42,776 bases of DNA, taken from positions 1 through 42,776 of the forward strand of contig CAYTNY010000008.1 of NCBI GenBank assembly GCA_964439215.1, written 5' to 3'. A program made the position numbers and the translations under genes. The DNA comes from CAYTNY01 sp964439215. Its GTDB lineage: Bacteria; Oederibacteriota; PGYV01; CAYTNY01. The notes under the pieces were generated by a model. The model did not search any database and was not told the origin of the DNA. It was given only the letters and a program-made list of their open reading frames with translations. Of the stretch, positions 23,227-32,202 are shown one piece after another. The number at the start of each line of letters is the position of its first letter. The first letter of the stretch is position 1.

Positions 23227-24951
23227 TCAAATTGTGTTTTTTTCTTTTTTAACTGTTTCGGTTACCCGGTCAAAAACCTCTGTTTTTTCAAGAAGTTCAA
23301 ATCCGCTTTCACGTCTTATTTTAAACTCAACTTTCCCGTTTTTAAAATTCTTTTCCCCCACTACTATCCGCAGCGGAAATCCCACAAGATCCGCGTCTTT
23401 AAACTTAACTCCCGGGGATATATCCCTGTCATCCATAATCACATCCACTCCCGCGGTTTTAAGTTTTCCATAAAGATCCGACGCATAATCAAAACCTTCT
23501 TTATATTTGGTATTCACGGGTATTATTACAGCTTCATACGGCGCTATTGCCATGGGCCATATTATCCCGTTTTCATCATGATTCTGTTCTATTGCGGCCG
23601 CGGCTATTCTTGTAACTCCTATTCCGTAACACCCCATTTCTATTTCCTGTTCTTTTCCGGATTCATCCTTGAAAACAGCTCCCATTGCCTTTGAATACTT
23701 TTTTCCGAGATAAAACACATGCCCTGTTTCAATACCTTTCTGCTCATCAACAGCGCCTCCGCATTTCGGACATATATCTCCTTTTTTTACCTTTAATACA
23801 TCAATAATGCGGTCCGGTTCAAAATCCCTTTTAATATTCACTCCCGTATAGTGATAATCTTTTTCATTTCCTCCGCATACAATATCATTCATCCGGGCAA
23901 CCGTTGAATCTATATAAACAGGCACACCTTTATCTTTCATTCCTATGGGCCCGGCAAATCCAACCGGCGCGCCTGTTTTTTCCATGATCTCTTCAGGCGA
24001 CGCAAGCCTTATTTCAGAAACATCAAGAGCGTTTTTTAGTTTTATTTCATTTATCTCCCTGCCGCCTCTCATCATAACCGCAGCAGGTTCGTTATCCGCA
24101 ATATATAAAATGGTTTTTGCGGTTTCTTCCGGTTTTTTTTCCAAAAATGCGGCCAGCTCCTCTACCGTTCGTATGTCCGGAGTATGCACCCTTTTAATTT
24201 TTTCTTTGGGAGCAATATCCTCATTCTTTCCGGCTCCGCTCTCTGCTTTTTCAACATTGGCCGCATATTCGCAGTTTTTGCAGAAAATTATGGTTTCCTC
24301 TCCGGTATCCGCAAGCACCATAAATTCAGCTGATGACGACCCTCCGATTGCTCCGGGATCAGCTTCAACCGGCCTGAACTTAAAACCAATTCTTTTAAAC
24401 ACCTTATTATACGCTTCAAACATCTGTTCGTAACTCTGCCGCGCAGATTTTTCATCGCGGTCAAAACTATAGGCATCCTTCATTATAAATTCTCTGGCCC
24501 GCATTATGCCGAAACGCGGACGTATTTCGTCGCGGAACTTCACCTGTATCTGATACAAATTAAGAGGAAGCTGTTTATAGGAATTTATCTCTCTTCTTAC
24601 AAGATCCGTTATTATTTCTTCATGAGTGGGCCCCATTGCAAATTCATTTCCCGCCCTGTCGGTTATGCGCATCATTTCTTTTCCGTAAAGGTCCCAGCGG
24701 CCGGTTTCTTTCCAGAGTTCAGCCGGAGATAAAACAGGCAGAAGCACCTCCTGCGCGCCCGCTTCATTCATCTCTTCCCTTATTATTCCCGTTATTTTAT
24801 TTACGACCCTAAAACCCACCGGCAGAAAATCATATATCCCGGACGCAAGTTTTTTTATCATACCGGCGCGCATCATAAGCTTATGGCTTACCGCCTCCGC
24901 CTCTTTCGGGGTCTCCCTTACTGTATTTATCAAAGCCCTGCTCCAAAGCAT
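23227..24951 (-). CDS. proS: Prolyl-tRNA synthetase (bacterial type, with editing domain)
   Basis: This is a class II synthetase of 574 residues that charges tRNA-Pro. Motif 1 lies near 45-75 (GFRVVNKITGIIREEMNEAG), GPTHEE at 107-112 and motif 2 at 139-162 (FRDEIRPRFG, AREFIMKDAYSF). The bacterial INS editing domain between motifs 2 and 3 spans roughly 225-400 and opens with a CKNC pair. GHVFYLGKKYSKAMGAVF is the conserved stretch before motif 3. Motif 3 is GCYGIGVTRIAAAAIEQN, and an anticodon-binding domain ends the protein. The ATG at 24951 has GGAGG upstream. A 134-base gap separates it from ispG. The position after rseP-ispG is the order known in Clostridia. Confidence 0.97.
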   Translation of the reverse strand: MLWSRALINTVRETPKEAEAVSHKLMMRAGMIKKLASGIYDFLPVGFRVVNKITGIIREEMNEAGAQEVLLPVLSPAELWKETGRWDLYGKEMMRITDRAGNEFAMGPTHEEIITDLVRREINSYKQLPLNLYQIQVKFRDEIRPRFGIMRAREFIMKDAYSFDRDEKSARQSYEQMFEAYNKVFKRIGFKFRPVEADPGAIGGSSSAEFMVLADTGEETIIFCKNCEYAANVEKAESGAGKNEDIAPKEKIKRVHTPDIRTVEELAAFLEKKPEETAKTILYIADNEPAAVMMRGGREINEIKLKNALDVSEIRLASPEEIMEKTGAPVGFAGPIGMKDKGVPVYIDSTVARMNDIVCGGNEKDYHYTGVNIKRDFEPDRIIDVLKVKKGDICPKCGGAVDEQKGIETGHVFYLGKKYSKAMGAVFKDESGKEQEIEMGCYGIGVTRIAAAAIEQNHDENGIIWPMAIAPYEAVIIPVNTKYKEGFDYASDLYGKLKTAGVDVIMDDRDISPGVKFKDADLVGFPLRIVVGEKNFKNGKVEFKIRRESGFELLEKTEVFDRVTETVKKEKNTI

Positions 24952-25085
24952 AAAAAAACCTCCGTTTACTTTTTTCTTGTAATTGTTTTCAGTCTGTTAA
25001 TTTTTCTGTCCCGGACGCAAATAAAAGCCCGCCCGCATGCCTCTTTTTTTCAATTATACCGTTAGTCTGGCCTTTTTTGTTTGAA

Positions 25086-26159
25086 TCATTTCTTTTTTAA
25101 TACTCTGTCAAGTTCTTTCATAAAAACTTTGAGAAGCTCTTTTTTTGCGGTTCTTTTTATCACTTTTCCGTCTTTTATTATTATCCCTGTTTTTCCGGCT
25201 CCGGTTATTCCTATATCAGCGTCCTTTGCTTCTCCCGGTCCGTTTACCGGACAGCCCATAACAGCGATCTTAACCGGTTTTTTAACATCTTCCGTTAATT
25301 TTTCAACATCTCTCGCAAGTTTTATAACGTTTATGGATGTCCGCGCGCAGGTCGGACAGGATATTATTTCAGCACCTCTTTTTCTAACACCCATTGAACC
25401 AAGTATTTTATAAGCGGTAAATATTTCTTTTACGGGATCCGCAGTCAGCGAAACCCTTACAGTATCGCCTATGCCTTCATAAAGCAGCACAGCAATACCC
25501 GCAGCTGACTTTATTGCTCCTGAAAATTCCGTTCCTGACTCTGTTATCCCTATATGCAGGGGATAATTCCTGTACTTTAAAAACAGCCTGCACGCGTCAA
25601 CAGTTGTGATTATATCAGATGCTTTAAGCGACACAACGATCTTTTTAAATCTGTTTTTTTCAAAAAACACAATATGCTCCATTAAACCGGCAACCATCAA
25701 GTCGGCTGTTTTATTTCCGCTTTTTACGCCTAATTTATAATCCGGATCTTTTTTTAAAGAACCGGCATTGACACCTATTCTTATTGCCGCTTTATGCATT
25801 TTAGCGGCATCAATCACGTTTTTCACTTTCCCCCTGCCGCCTATATTTCCGGGATTTATTCTTATTTTATCCGCTCCGTTTTCAAGCGCAGCAAGCGCCA
25901 GATTATGGTCAAAATGAATATCCGCAGCCACAGGTACGCGGGCTTTGGATACAATCTTTTTCAGCGCTTCTGCCGAAACTTTATCCGGAACAGAACATCT
26001 TATCAGTTCACATCCGGCATGTTCCAGTCGTTTTATCTGCTGTATTGTTTTTTCTGTGTTTTTTGTAGCCGTATTCGTCATTGACTGAACAGCCACCGGA
26101 TTTGTTCCGCCTATTGACAGGCCGCCTATTTTCACTGTACGGGTTTTTATACGCTTCAT
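25086..26159 (-). CDS. ispG: 4-hydroxy-3-methylbut-2-enyl diphosphate synthase IspG (GcpE)
   Basis: IspG carries out the penultimate step of the MEP isoprenoid pathway with a [4Fe-4S] cluster. The 357-residue protein is the short bacterial form: a TIM-barrel part (NPVAVQSMTNT, VPVAADIHFDH, INPGNIGG, AIRIGVNAGSL) and a cluster domain with C268 and C271 (SCPTCARTS), C303 and E310 (MGCPVNGPGE). All ligands are present. It lies 41 bases after rseP, and dxr of the same pathway is two genes upstream. Confidence 0.97.
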   Translation of the reverse strand: MKRIKTRTVKIGGLSIGGTNPVAVQSMTNTATKNTEKTIQQIKRLEHAGCELIRCSVPDKVSAEALKKIVSKARVPVAADIHFDHNLALAALENGADKIRINPGNIGGRGKVKNVIDAAKMHKAAIRIGVNAGSLKKDPDYKLGVKSGNKTADLMVAGLMEHIVFFEKNRFKKIVVSLKASDIITTVDACRLFLKYRNYPLHIGITESGTEFSGAIKSAAGIAVLLYEGIGDTVRVSLTADPVKEIFTAYKILGSMGVRKRGAEIISCPTCARTSINVIKLARDVEKLTEDVKKPVKIAVMGCPVNGPGEAKDADIGITGAGKTGIIIKDGKVIKRTAKKELLKVFMKELDRVLKKK

Positions 26160-26200
26160 TGCCGGGCTCCATCCTTTTAAAAATTCATTTTATAAACCGC

Positions 26201-27532
26201 TTAATCCCCGCCAAACAGCCTTAATATATCTTTATATGTAAAAAATACGATCAGTATTATCAGAAGATACCATCCCGCCTGCATCAGTGCTTCCTGTATT
26301 TTCAGCGGAACCGGCCTTTTTATTATGCCTTCCACTGCAAAAAGCAGAACAAGCCCGCCGTCAAGCGGAAGTATAGGAAGTATATTTACAAGCGCAAGGT
26401 TTATATTGATTATGGCAAAAAGCATAAGAAGATTAACAAATCCTGTTTTTGCAACCTGATAGGTTATATGCATAACACCTACCGGTCCCGCAACATCCGG
26501 CTCCATTTTCCCGGATATCATTTTATATACCGCTTTTACGGTTATTGCAGTAAAAAATACTGTTTTTTCAACGGATTTTTCCGCGGCTTTCACGGGACTG
26601 TATGTTTCTTTTATAAAGTTCCCCTTCGGCATTATACCAAGCACCGGTGCTGTTTCTTTCTCTCCATCGGCTGTTTTGCGTTCTTCCATTTTTGGTTTTA
26701 TGTTAAAGACCTTTTCTTCCCCGTCTCTTTTAACATCAAGTTTTATCCCGCCTTCTGCTTTTTTTATCTGCTCGGCAACTTCATCCCAGTAATCTGTTTT
26801 AACATTATTTACCGCGGTTATTTCGTCCCCCGGTTCTAAACCCGCCTCAAAAGCAGGGTATTTTTCATCAAGGCTTTCCACAACATTCAGGTAAGCAAGC
26901 GGTTCAATGCCGATAACCGGCCTTGTTATTATGTCATTTATTATATTTTCGGTATCTTCAACAACAGGATAAACGGTTGCTGTTATTTTTTTTCCGTCCC
27001 TCAGTGCTTTTATTTCAAGAGGTTCTCCGCCGTTTTCTTTTATGGCCCCGGTAAGCTGCTCCCAGTACATAACTTTGTCCCCGTTTATTTCAGTTATCAG
27101 ATCCCCTTTAATAATTCCGGCCTCAGCCGCGGGATATCCCTGTTTCACTTTACCCACCTGTGTTTTCAGCGTATCTGTCCCTGCAGTCAGAACCACCCAT
27201 ATAAGAACAACCGCCAGAACCATATTCATCGCAACTCCGGACACCGCCACTATTATTCTTTTATATACAGGCTGGTTTAAAAATCCTTTATCTCCGGCAT
27301 CCTGTATTTCCTGAGGATTTTCCCCTTCCATTTTTACATATCCGCCGAGAAAAAGAAGCCAGGAGATCTGATACTCTGTTCCGCCTTTTTTAAAGGCCAC
27401 GATCTTCGGCCCCCAGCCTATTGAAAATTTTTCAACAGAAATACCCATTAATTTCGCCGTGGCAAAATGCCCCAGTTCATGTACAAATATTGTAATTCCA
27501 AGCACTATTATTATAAAAAGAATTTCAACCAT
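26201..27532 (-). CDS. rseP: Site-2 zinc metalloprotease RseP
   Basis: This is an intramembrane protease of the M50 family that cleaves anti-sigma factors and signal-peptide remnants. The 443 residues show HELGH at 18-22 in the first membrane helix and GWGPKIVAF with GGYVKMEGE after it. Two PDZ domains follow (about 123-190, AAEAGIIKGDLITEINGDKV; about 203-290, AFEAGLEPGDEITAVNNVKT). The third metal ligand is in NILPILPLDGGLVLLF near the C-terminus. Two PDZ domains are the E. coli-like layout; Firmicutes RasP has one. Its ATG overlaps the dxr stop by 8 bases. Confidence 0.96.
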   Translation of the reverse strand: MVEILFIIIVLGITIFVHELGHFATAKLMGISVEKFSIGWGPKIVAFKKGGTEYQISWLLFLGGYVKMEGENPQEIQDAGDKGFLNQPVYKRIIVAVSGVAMNMVLAVVLIWVVLTAGTDTLKTQVGKVKQGYPAAEAGIIKGDLITEINGDKVMYWEQLTGAIKENGGEPLEIKALRDGKKITATVYPVVEDTENIINDIITRPVIGIEPLAYLNVVESLDEKYPAFEAGLEPGDEITAVNNVKTDYWDEVAEQIKKAEGGIKLDVKRDGEEKVFNIKPKMEERKTADGEKETAPVLGIMPKGNFIKETYSPVKAAEKSVEKTVFFTAITVKAVYKMISGKMEPDVAGPVGVMHITYQVAKTGFVNLLMLFAIININLALVNILPILPLDGGLVLLFAVEGIIKRPVPLKIQEALMQAGWYLLIILIVFFTYKDILRLFGGD

Positions 27533-28670
27533 TTATCATCATCTCCGTTTTTTCCCTGGTTTCAAGGTCTGTTTTAAGTATTTCCTCAAAATCCGGTTTT
27601 TTCACAACACGATGCGCACGCATTGCTTTTTCAATATAAACAGGTATATCGGTGAATTTTATTTTTTTCTTCAGAAAGTTCTTTACCGCGGTTTCATTTG
27701 CCGCATTCATAACCGCGGGCATTGTACCGCCTGTTTTCCCCGCTTCAAGGGCAAGCGAGAAAGATCTGAATTTTTTAAAATCAACAGGAAAAAACGTAAG
27801 TTTACTGAGTTTTTCCAGCCTCAGCGGTTTTATTATGCCGTTCCGCCTCTCGGGATATGTCAGGGCATACATTATGGGAAGCCGCATATCCGGCATTGAC
27901 ATCTGAGCAATAACAGAACCGTCTATGTATTCAACCATTGAGTGTATTATACTCTGCGGATGTATTACAACCTCTATTTTTTCATAAGGTATTCCGAAAA
28001 GATAATGCGCCTCTATAACCTCCAGGCCTTTATTCATCAGCGTTGCTGAATCTATTGTTATTTTCCGTCCCATCTTCCAGGTCGGATGATCAAGCGCCTG
28101 CGGCACAGTTATATTCTTCAGCCTGTTTGCCGCAGTATTCTTAAAAGGCCCTCCCGACGCGGTAATAATAAGTTTTTTAACGTACTGTTTTTTATTTCCC
28201 TTCAGAGCCTGAAAAACCGCATTATGCTCGGAATCCACCGGCAGAATACAGGCTCCGTATTTTTTTATTTCTTTCTGTATTATTCTGCCGGCTATTATGA
28301 GCGCTTCTTTATTTGCGAGCGCTATTTTTTTCCCCTGTCTTATCGCTGACATCAGCGGAATAATACCCGCGGCCCCCACAATACTTAAAAGAACAACATC
28401 GGCTTTTTTTAATGATGCTATACGCACCAGCCCTTCTGTTCCCGCAAGAATTTTTGTTTTTCTGAAACGTTTTTTCAGTCTTTCCGCTTTTACCGGATTC
28501 TGCATAACCGCATATTCGGGCCGGTATTTTTTTATCTGCTTTGAAAGCTCTGCTTCGTTCTCATTAGCGGACAGGGCAATTACCTTTGTTCCGGACAGCG
28601 GCCCGTCAATAAGTTCAAGCGCTGATTTCCCTATAGATCCCGTTGAACCCAATATAACAATATTTCTCAC
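27525..28670 (-). CDS. dxr: 1-deoxy-D-xylulose 5-phosphate reductoisomerase
   Basis: Dxr makes methylerythritol phosphate with NADPH, the first committed MEP step. The 381 residues include the nucleotide-binding GSTGSIGKS, ANKEALI, the metal and substrate site VDSEHNAVFQAL, ITASGGPFKN, HPTWKMGRKITIDSATLMNK and the flexible loop HPQSIIHSMVEYIDGSV. The start is GTG at 28670, two bases after the cdsA stop with GGCGG upstream. It couples to rseP by an 8-base overlap. Confidence 0.97.
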   Translation of the reverse strand: MRNIVILGSTGSIGKSALELIDGPLSGTKVIALSANENEAELSKQIKKYRPEYAVMQNPVKAERLKKRFRKTKILAGTEGLVRIASLKKADVVLLSIVGAAGIIPLMSAIRQGKKIALANKEALIIAGRIIQKEIKKYGACILPVDSEHNAVFQALKGNKKQYVKKLIITASGGPFKNTAANRLKNITVPQALDHPTWKMGRKITIDSATLMNKGLEVIEAHYLFGIPYEKIEVVIHPQSIIHSMVEYIDGSVIAQMSMPDMRLPIMYALTYPERRNGIIKPLRLEKLSKLTFFPVDFKKFRSFSLALEAGKTGGTMPAVMNAANETAVKNFLKKKIKFTDIPVYIEKAMRAHRVVKKPDFEEILKTDLETREKTEMMING

Positions 28671-28672
28671 AG

Positions 28673-29488
28673 TTATACCGCCAAAAATGATTTTATATAA
28701 AAATACAGTACAGGGGCATTAAACAGCAGAGAATCTATGCGGTCAAGCACCCCTCCGTGCCCGGGCAGAATATTTGAGGCATTTTTTACTCCGGTAAAAC
28801 GTTTTATAACAGAAACCGAAATATCTCCGCCCTGTCCCACAACAGACATTATTACGGAAAGTATAATCAGATGCATTAACATATCCGGGATATCAGAGAG
28901 AACTTCCGGCAGGACAAAAAAATAAAGAGCCGTTATAACCGCCGCATTTATGATCATCCCGCCCGCGGCGCCTTCCACTGTCTTTCCCGGAGATAATTCA
29001 GGTATGAGCTTATGCCTGCCCATTGCCGAGCCTATAAAATAAGCTCCGGCATCATAGGACATCGTAAGGGCAAACAATACAAACAGCCACCAGCTTCCGT
29101 TCTCAAGCTGTCTGAGCAGTATCCCGAATGCTCCCAGTGTTGATATAAAAAACACCGGCGCAATGGTATAAATTATTTTCGGAAAACTTTCCACATCCCT
29201 TGTTATCAAAAGCAGCGCAAAGAGCCCCATTATAAAAAGCGCAACAGCATAAAAATAGAGCCACATTTTAAAATCAAGTATAAGCATGGCATATATGACG
29301 GCGCCGAACATCAGCCCTACCATTCTGAAATTTTTCATGTTTTTCTTATCAAACATCACATACATTTCATTAAGGGCCGCAGTCAGAGCAATTGACACAA
29401 ATATAAGGAATGGATACCGGTTTTCCATAAAAACCAGAATCAGCGAAACAGGAAGAAGCACCGCTGCCATAAGGATTCTTTTTATCAT
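28673..29488 (-). CDS. cdsA: Phosphatidate cytidylyltransferase CdsA
   Basis: CdsA makes CDP-diacylglycerol for phospholipid synthesis. The 271-residue membrane protein has about seven to eight hydrophobic segments. The C-terminal family signature is present (DISVSVIKRFTGVKN, then LPGHGGVLDRIDSLLF with the catalytic Asp residues). SYDAGAYFIGSAMGRHKL and SPGKTVEGA are further conserved points. The start overlaps the uppS stop (ATGA). Confidence 0.95.
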   Translation of the reverse strand: MIKRILMAAVLLPVSLILVFMENRYPFLIFVSIALTAALNEMYVMFDKKNMKNFRMVGLMFGAVIYAMLILDFKMWLYFYAVALFIMGLFALLLITRDVESFPKIIYTIAPVFFISTLGAFGILLRQLENGSWWLFVLFALTMSYDAGAYFIGSAMGRHKLIPELSPGKTVEGAAGGMIINAAVITALYFFVLPEVLSDIPDMLMHLIILSVIMSVVGQGGDISVSVIKRFTGVKNASNILPGHGGVLDRIDSLLFNAPVLYFYIKSFLAV

Positions 29489-30198
29489 TCTATACCCCCG
29501 AATCGTCTGTTCCTTTTTGAATACGCGTCAAGCGCGGCAGCAAGATCTTTTTTTCTGAACTCGGGCCACATTACCGGCGTTACATATATTTCTGAATAGG
29601 CAAGCTGCCACAAAAGATAATTGCTTATTCTCATTTCGCCGCTGGTTCTTATCAAAAGATCCGGATCCGGCATTTTATCCGTATAAAGCCTGCGTGATAT
29701 AAAGTTTTCATCAATATCCTTTATTTCTGTTTTTTTATTCTTTACTTCTGATGCTATTTTTTTTACCGCTCTTGTTATTTCCGCCCGGCTTCCGTAATTA
29801 AGAGCAAGCGTCATAACAAGGCCGGTGTTTTTTGAGGATTTTTTTTTCAGTTCTTTTATTTTTTCCCTTATTCCGGAATCAAGCGCTGAAATATCTCCTA
29901 TAGTATTAAAACGTATGTTGTTTTTCATTATTGTCTTTACTTCTTTAACGAGATATTCATTTAAAAGACGCATTAAAAATTTTATTTCTTTCTCCGGGCG
30001 CTTCCAGTTTTCAGTTGAAAACGCATAAAAAGTAAGGTATTTTATTCCTTTTTCAGCACAGGCTTCGGTTATTATGCGCACTGATTTTGCGCCTTCTTTA
30101 TGCCCCATTATCCTCGGCAGGTTCTTTTTTTTTGCCCATCTTCCGTTTCCGTCCATAATAACGGCAATATGTTCCGGAAGGCTGCTTTTTCGGTTCAT
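29485..30198 (-). CDS. uppS: Undecaprenyl diphosphate synthase (cis-prenyltransferase)
   Basis: UppS builds the C55 lipid carrier for cell-wall and surface glycans from IPP. I start it at ATG 30198 (MNRKSSLPEH), six bases after AAGGGA, rather than at the TTG five codons upstream. The 237 residues include the catalytic Asp16 in IMDGNGRWAKKK, the HKEGAKSV helix, TFYAFSTENWKRP, NYGSRAEI, DLLIRTSGEMRISNYLLWQL and EIYVTPVMWPEF. All are typical of the homodimeric bacterial enzyme. The neighbours dxr and ispG supply its substrate. Confidence 0.97.
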   Translation of the reverse strand: MNRKSSLPEHIAVIMDGNGRWAKKKNLPRIMGHKEGAKSVRIITEACAEKGIKYLTFYAFSTENWKRPEKEIKFLMRLLNEYLVKEVKTIMKNNIRFNTIGDISALDSGIREKIKELKKKSSKNTGLVMTLALNYGSRAEITRAVKKIASEVKNKKTEIKDIDENFISRRLYTDKMPDPDLLIRTSGEMRISNYLLWQLAYSEIYVTPVMWPEFRKKDLAAALDAYSKRNRRFGGIE

Positions 30199-30231
30199 TA
30201 AACATCCCTTCAAAAACCGCGGACTCCGCGG

Positions 30232-30786
30232 TTAAATTGTCATTAAATCCTCTTCTTTTTCTTTTACTATCTCATCTATTTTCTTTATATATTTATCCGT
30301 AAGTTTCTGCACCCGTGCTTCCGCGGTTTTTTCGTCATCCTGTGATATTTCTTTTTTCTTCTCAAGTTCTTTTACTTTTTCATTCGCGTCGCGCCTTATG
30401 TTTCTTATATCCACTTTTGATTCTTCCCCGAGTTTTTTTACTTTCTTAACCATGTCTTTTCTTGTATCCTCGGTAAGGTCCGGAAACCTTATTTTCAGCG
30501 AATCTCCGGTATTTGTCACGCTGAGCCCCAGATTTGCCGTATTTATGGCTTTTTCAATTTCAAGAATGCATGATCTGTCCCACGGTTTTATATCCAGTGT
30601 TTTTGCTTCTATCACAGAAACACTTGCCACCTGATTTACGGGGGATTCCTGTCCGTAATATGAAACTTTAACACCGTCAAGCACCTGTATATTTGCCCGC
30701 CCTGTTCTGATTGTCAGCAGCTCCCTCTGAAAAACATCAATGGATTTTTTCATTCTGTCTTCAGCGTCTTTAAATATTTCTTCCAT
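30232..30786 (-). CDS. frr: Ribosome recycling factor
   Basis: With EF-G, this factor splits the ribosome after termination. It is 184 residues long, as expected. Family marks are LLTIRTGRANIQVLDGVKV, the SPVNQVASV segment, LDIKPWDRSCILEIEKAI and the helical RNIRRDANEKVKELEKKKEI stretch. The order pyrH-frr-uppS is the usual one, with 14 bases after pyrH. Confidence 0.98.
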   Translation of the reverse strand: MEEIFKDAEDRMKKSIDVFQRELLTIRTGRANIQVLDGVKVSYYGQESPVNQVASVSVIEAKTLDIKPWDRSCILEIEKAINTANLGLSVTNTGDSLKIRFPDLTEDTRKDMVKKVKKLGEESKVDIRNIRRDANEKVKELEKKKEISQDDEKTAEARVQKLTDKYIKKIDEIVKEKEEDLMTI

Positions 30787-30800
30787 ACCTGCCTCCGTTT

Positions 30801-31532
30801 TTAATAAATTATTGTCCCTATTTTTTTCCCTTTAACAACCTTTTTTATATTGCCCTTTTCGTTCATATTAAAGATTATAACGGGTATGCTGTTTTCCATA
30901 CACAGGGATATAGCGGTTGAATCAATGACTTTCAGGTGTTTGTTCAGAACGTCAATATATCTTATTTCGGAAAACTTTTTTACATTTTTTTCTTTTTCAG
31001 GATCTCCGCTGTATACACCCGCTACTTTTGTGGCTTTAAGCATAACTTCCGCGCCTATTTCAATGGCTCTTAAAGCCGCAGCTGTATCCGTCGTAAAGTA
31101 AGGATTGCCCGTCCCCCCGCCGAAAATAACAACTCTTCCCTTTTCAAGATGCCTCTGGGCCCGTCTTTTAATAAAGGGCTCGGCAAGCTGCTGCATTTCT
31201 ATTGCCGACAAAACCCGTGTTTCAACTTTCATCTGTTCAAGTACATCCTGAAGAGCAAGCGCGTTTATTATCGTGGCAAGCATCCCCATATAATCCCCCA
31301 CGACCCTGTCCACTTTGAAATTTTTGCCTCTTCCGCCGCGGAATATGTTCCCGCCGCCTATTACAACACAGACCTGGGTTCCCATTTTTTTCACTTCTTT
31401 GATTTCTTTGGCTATGCTGTAAACAGTATCATAATCTATTCCGCTTTTTTTCTCGCCGGCAAGAGCTTCACCGCTTATTTTCAGCATTATTCTTGTATAT
31501 CTGTTTGCCGCGGATATTTTCTTTACAGCCAT
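30801..31532 (-). CDS. pyrH: Uridylate kinase
   Basis: PyrH phosphorylates UMP to UDP and belongs to the amino-acid kinase fold. In 243 residues it shows KISGEALAG (ATP site), VVIGGGNIFRG, VGDYMGMLATIINALALQ, GGGTGNPYFTTDTAAALRA and LKATKVAGVYSGDPEK. The N-terminus has about twelve extra residues before MLKISGEAL compared with many orthologues, so a start at the internal ATG 31487 is possible but leaves no room for the first beta strand's usual lead-in. Confidence 0.97.
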   Translation of the reverse strand: MAVKKISAANRYTRIMLKISGEALAGEKKSGIDYDTVYSIAKEIKEVKKMGTQVCVVIGGGNIFRGGRGKNFKVDRVVGDYMGMLATIINALALQDVLEQMKVETRVLSAIEMQQLAEPFIKRRAQRHLEKGRVVIFGGGTGNPYFTTDTAAALRAIEIGAEVMLKATKVAGVYSGDPEKEKNVKKFSEIRYIDVLNKHLKVIDSTAISLCMENSIPVIIFNMNEKGNIKKVVKGKKIGTIIY

Positions 31533-31573
31533 AAAAGCCTCCGTTCGTTTAAAAAACTCTCTTTGTTCCGTCT

Positions 31574-32173
31574 TTATTTTTCACCCAGGGCGTATCTGGC
31601 AAATCTTTTTACTACAATATTTTCCCCTATAGTGGCTATGTTCTCTTTTATCATTTCCTCTATATTCTTTTTATCCTCTTTTACATAAGCCTGTTCATAA
31701 AGGCATATTTCCTGAAAAAACTTCCCTATTTTGCCTTCCACTATTTTTTCAAGGACATTTTCCGGTTTTCCGGAATCTTTCATCTGCTCCATAAAGATTT
31801 TTTTCTCTTTTTCAATAAGATCCTCAGGCACTTCGTTCCTTGTCACATACAGAGGCGACATTGCGGCTATCTGCATGGATATCTCCTTGCACAGATTCTG
31901 AAAATCCTCGGTTCTTGCGACAAAATCAGTTTCACAATTAACCTCAACCAGCACACCCACTTTGCCGCCCGAATGTATATAGGAATATATAAGCCCTTCT
32001 TTTGCGGTTCTTGCGCTTTTTTTAGACGCGCCTGCTATGCCTTTTTCTCTCAGCCATTCAACGGCTTTTTCAGTATCACAATTATTTTCTATCAGGGCCT
32101 TGCGGCAGTCATTCATCCCCGCACCCGTTTTTTCTCTCAGCTCTTTTACAAGCTCTTTTGTTACTTCAGCCAT
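31574..32173 (-). CDS. tsf: Elongation factor Ts (short form)
   Basis: EF-Ts exchanges GDP for GTP on EF-Tu. The 199-residue protein is shorter than the E. coli form (283) and matches the compact type that has the N-terminal UBA-like domain (ELREKTGAGMNDCRKALIEN) and one core subdomain with the nucleotide-release motif CETDFVARTEDF. It ends KENIATIGENIVVKRFARYA. It follows rpsB by 29 bases, as in nearly all bacteria. Confidence 0.97.
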   Translation of the reverse strand: MAEVTKELVKELREKTGAGMNDCRKALIENNCDTEKAVEWLREKGIAGASKKSARTAKEGLIYSYIHSGGKVGVLVEVNCETDFVARTEDFQNLCKEISMQIAAMSPLYVTRNEVPEDLIEKEKKIFMEQMKDSGKPENVLEKIVEGKIGKFFQEICLYEQAYVKEDKKNIEEMIKENIATIGENIVVKRFARYALGEK

Positions 32174-32202
32174 TTTAGCACACTCCTTTATTTTTAATAT
32201 AC

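Noticed and set aside
25053..25058. Perfect TATAAT in the ispG-proS gap as a proS promoter
   Set aside because: No acceptable -35 and no extended -10 TG. I could not support it beyond the single hexamer. No T-box motif was found in this gap either.
30199..30213. TTG start of uppS five codons upstream
   Set aside because: The ATG at 30198 has a well-placed AAGGGA site that would lie inside the extended version, and the family N-terminus fits the ATG.
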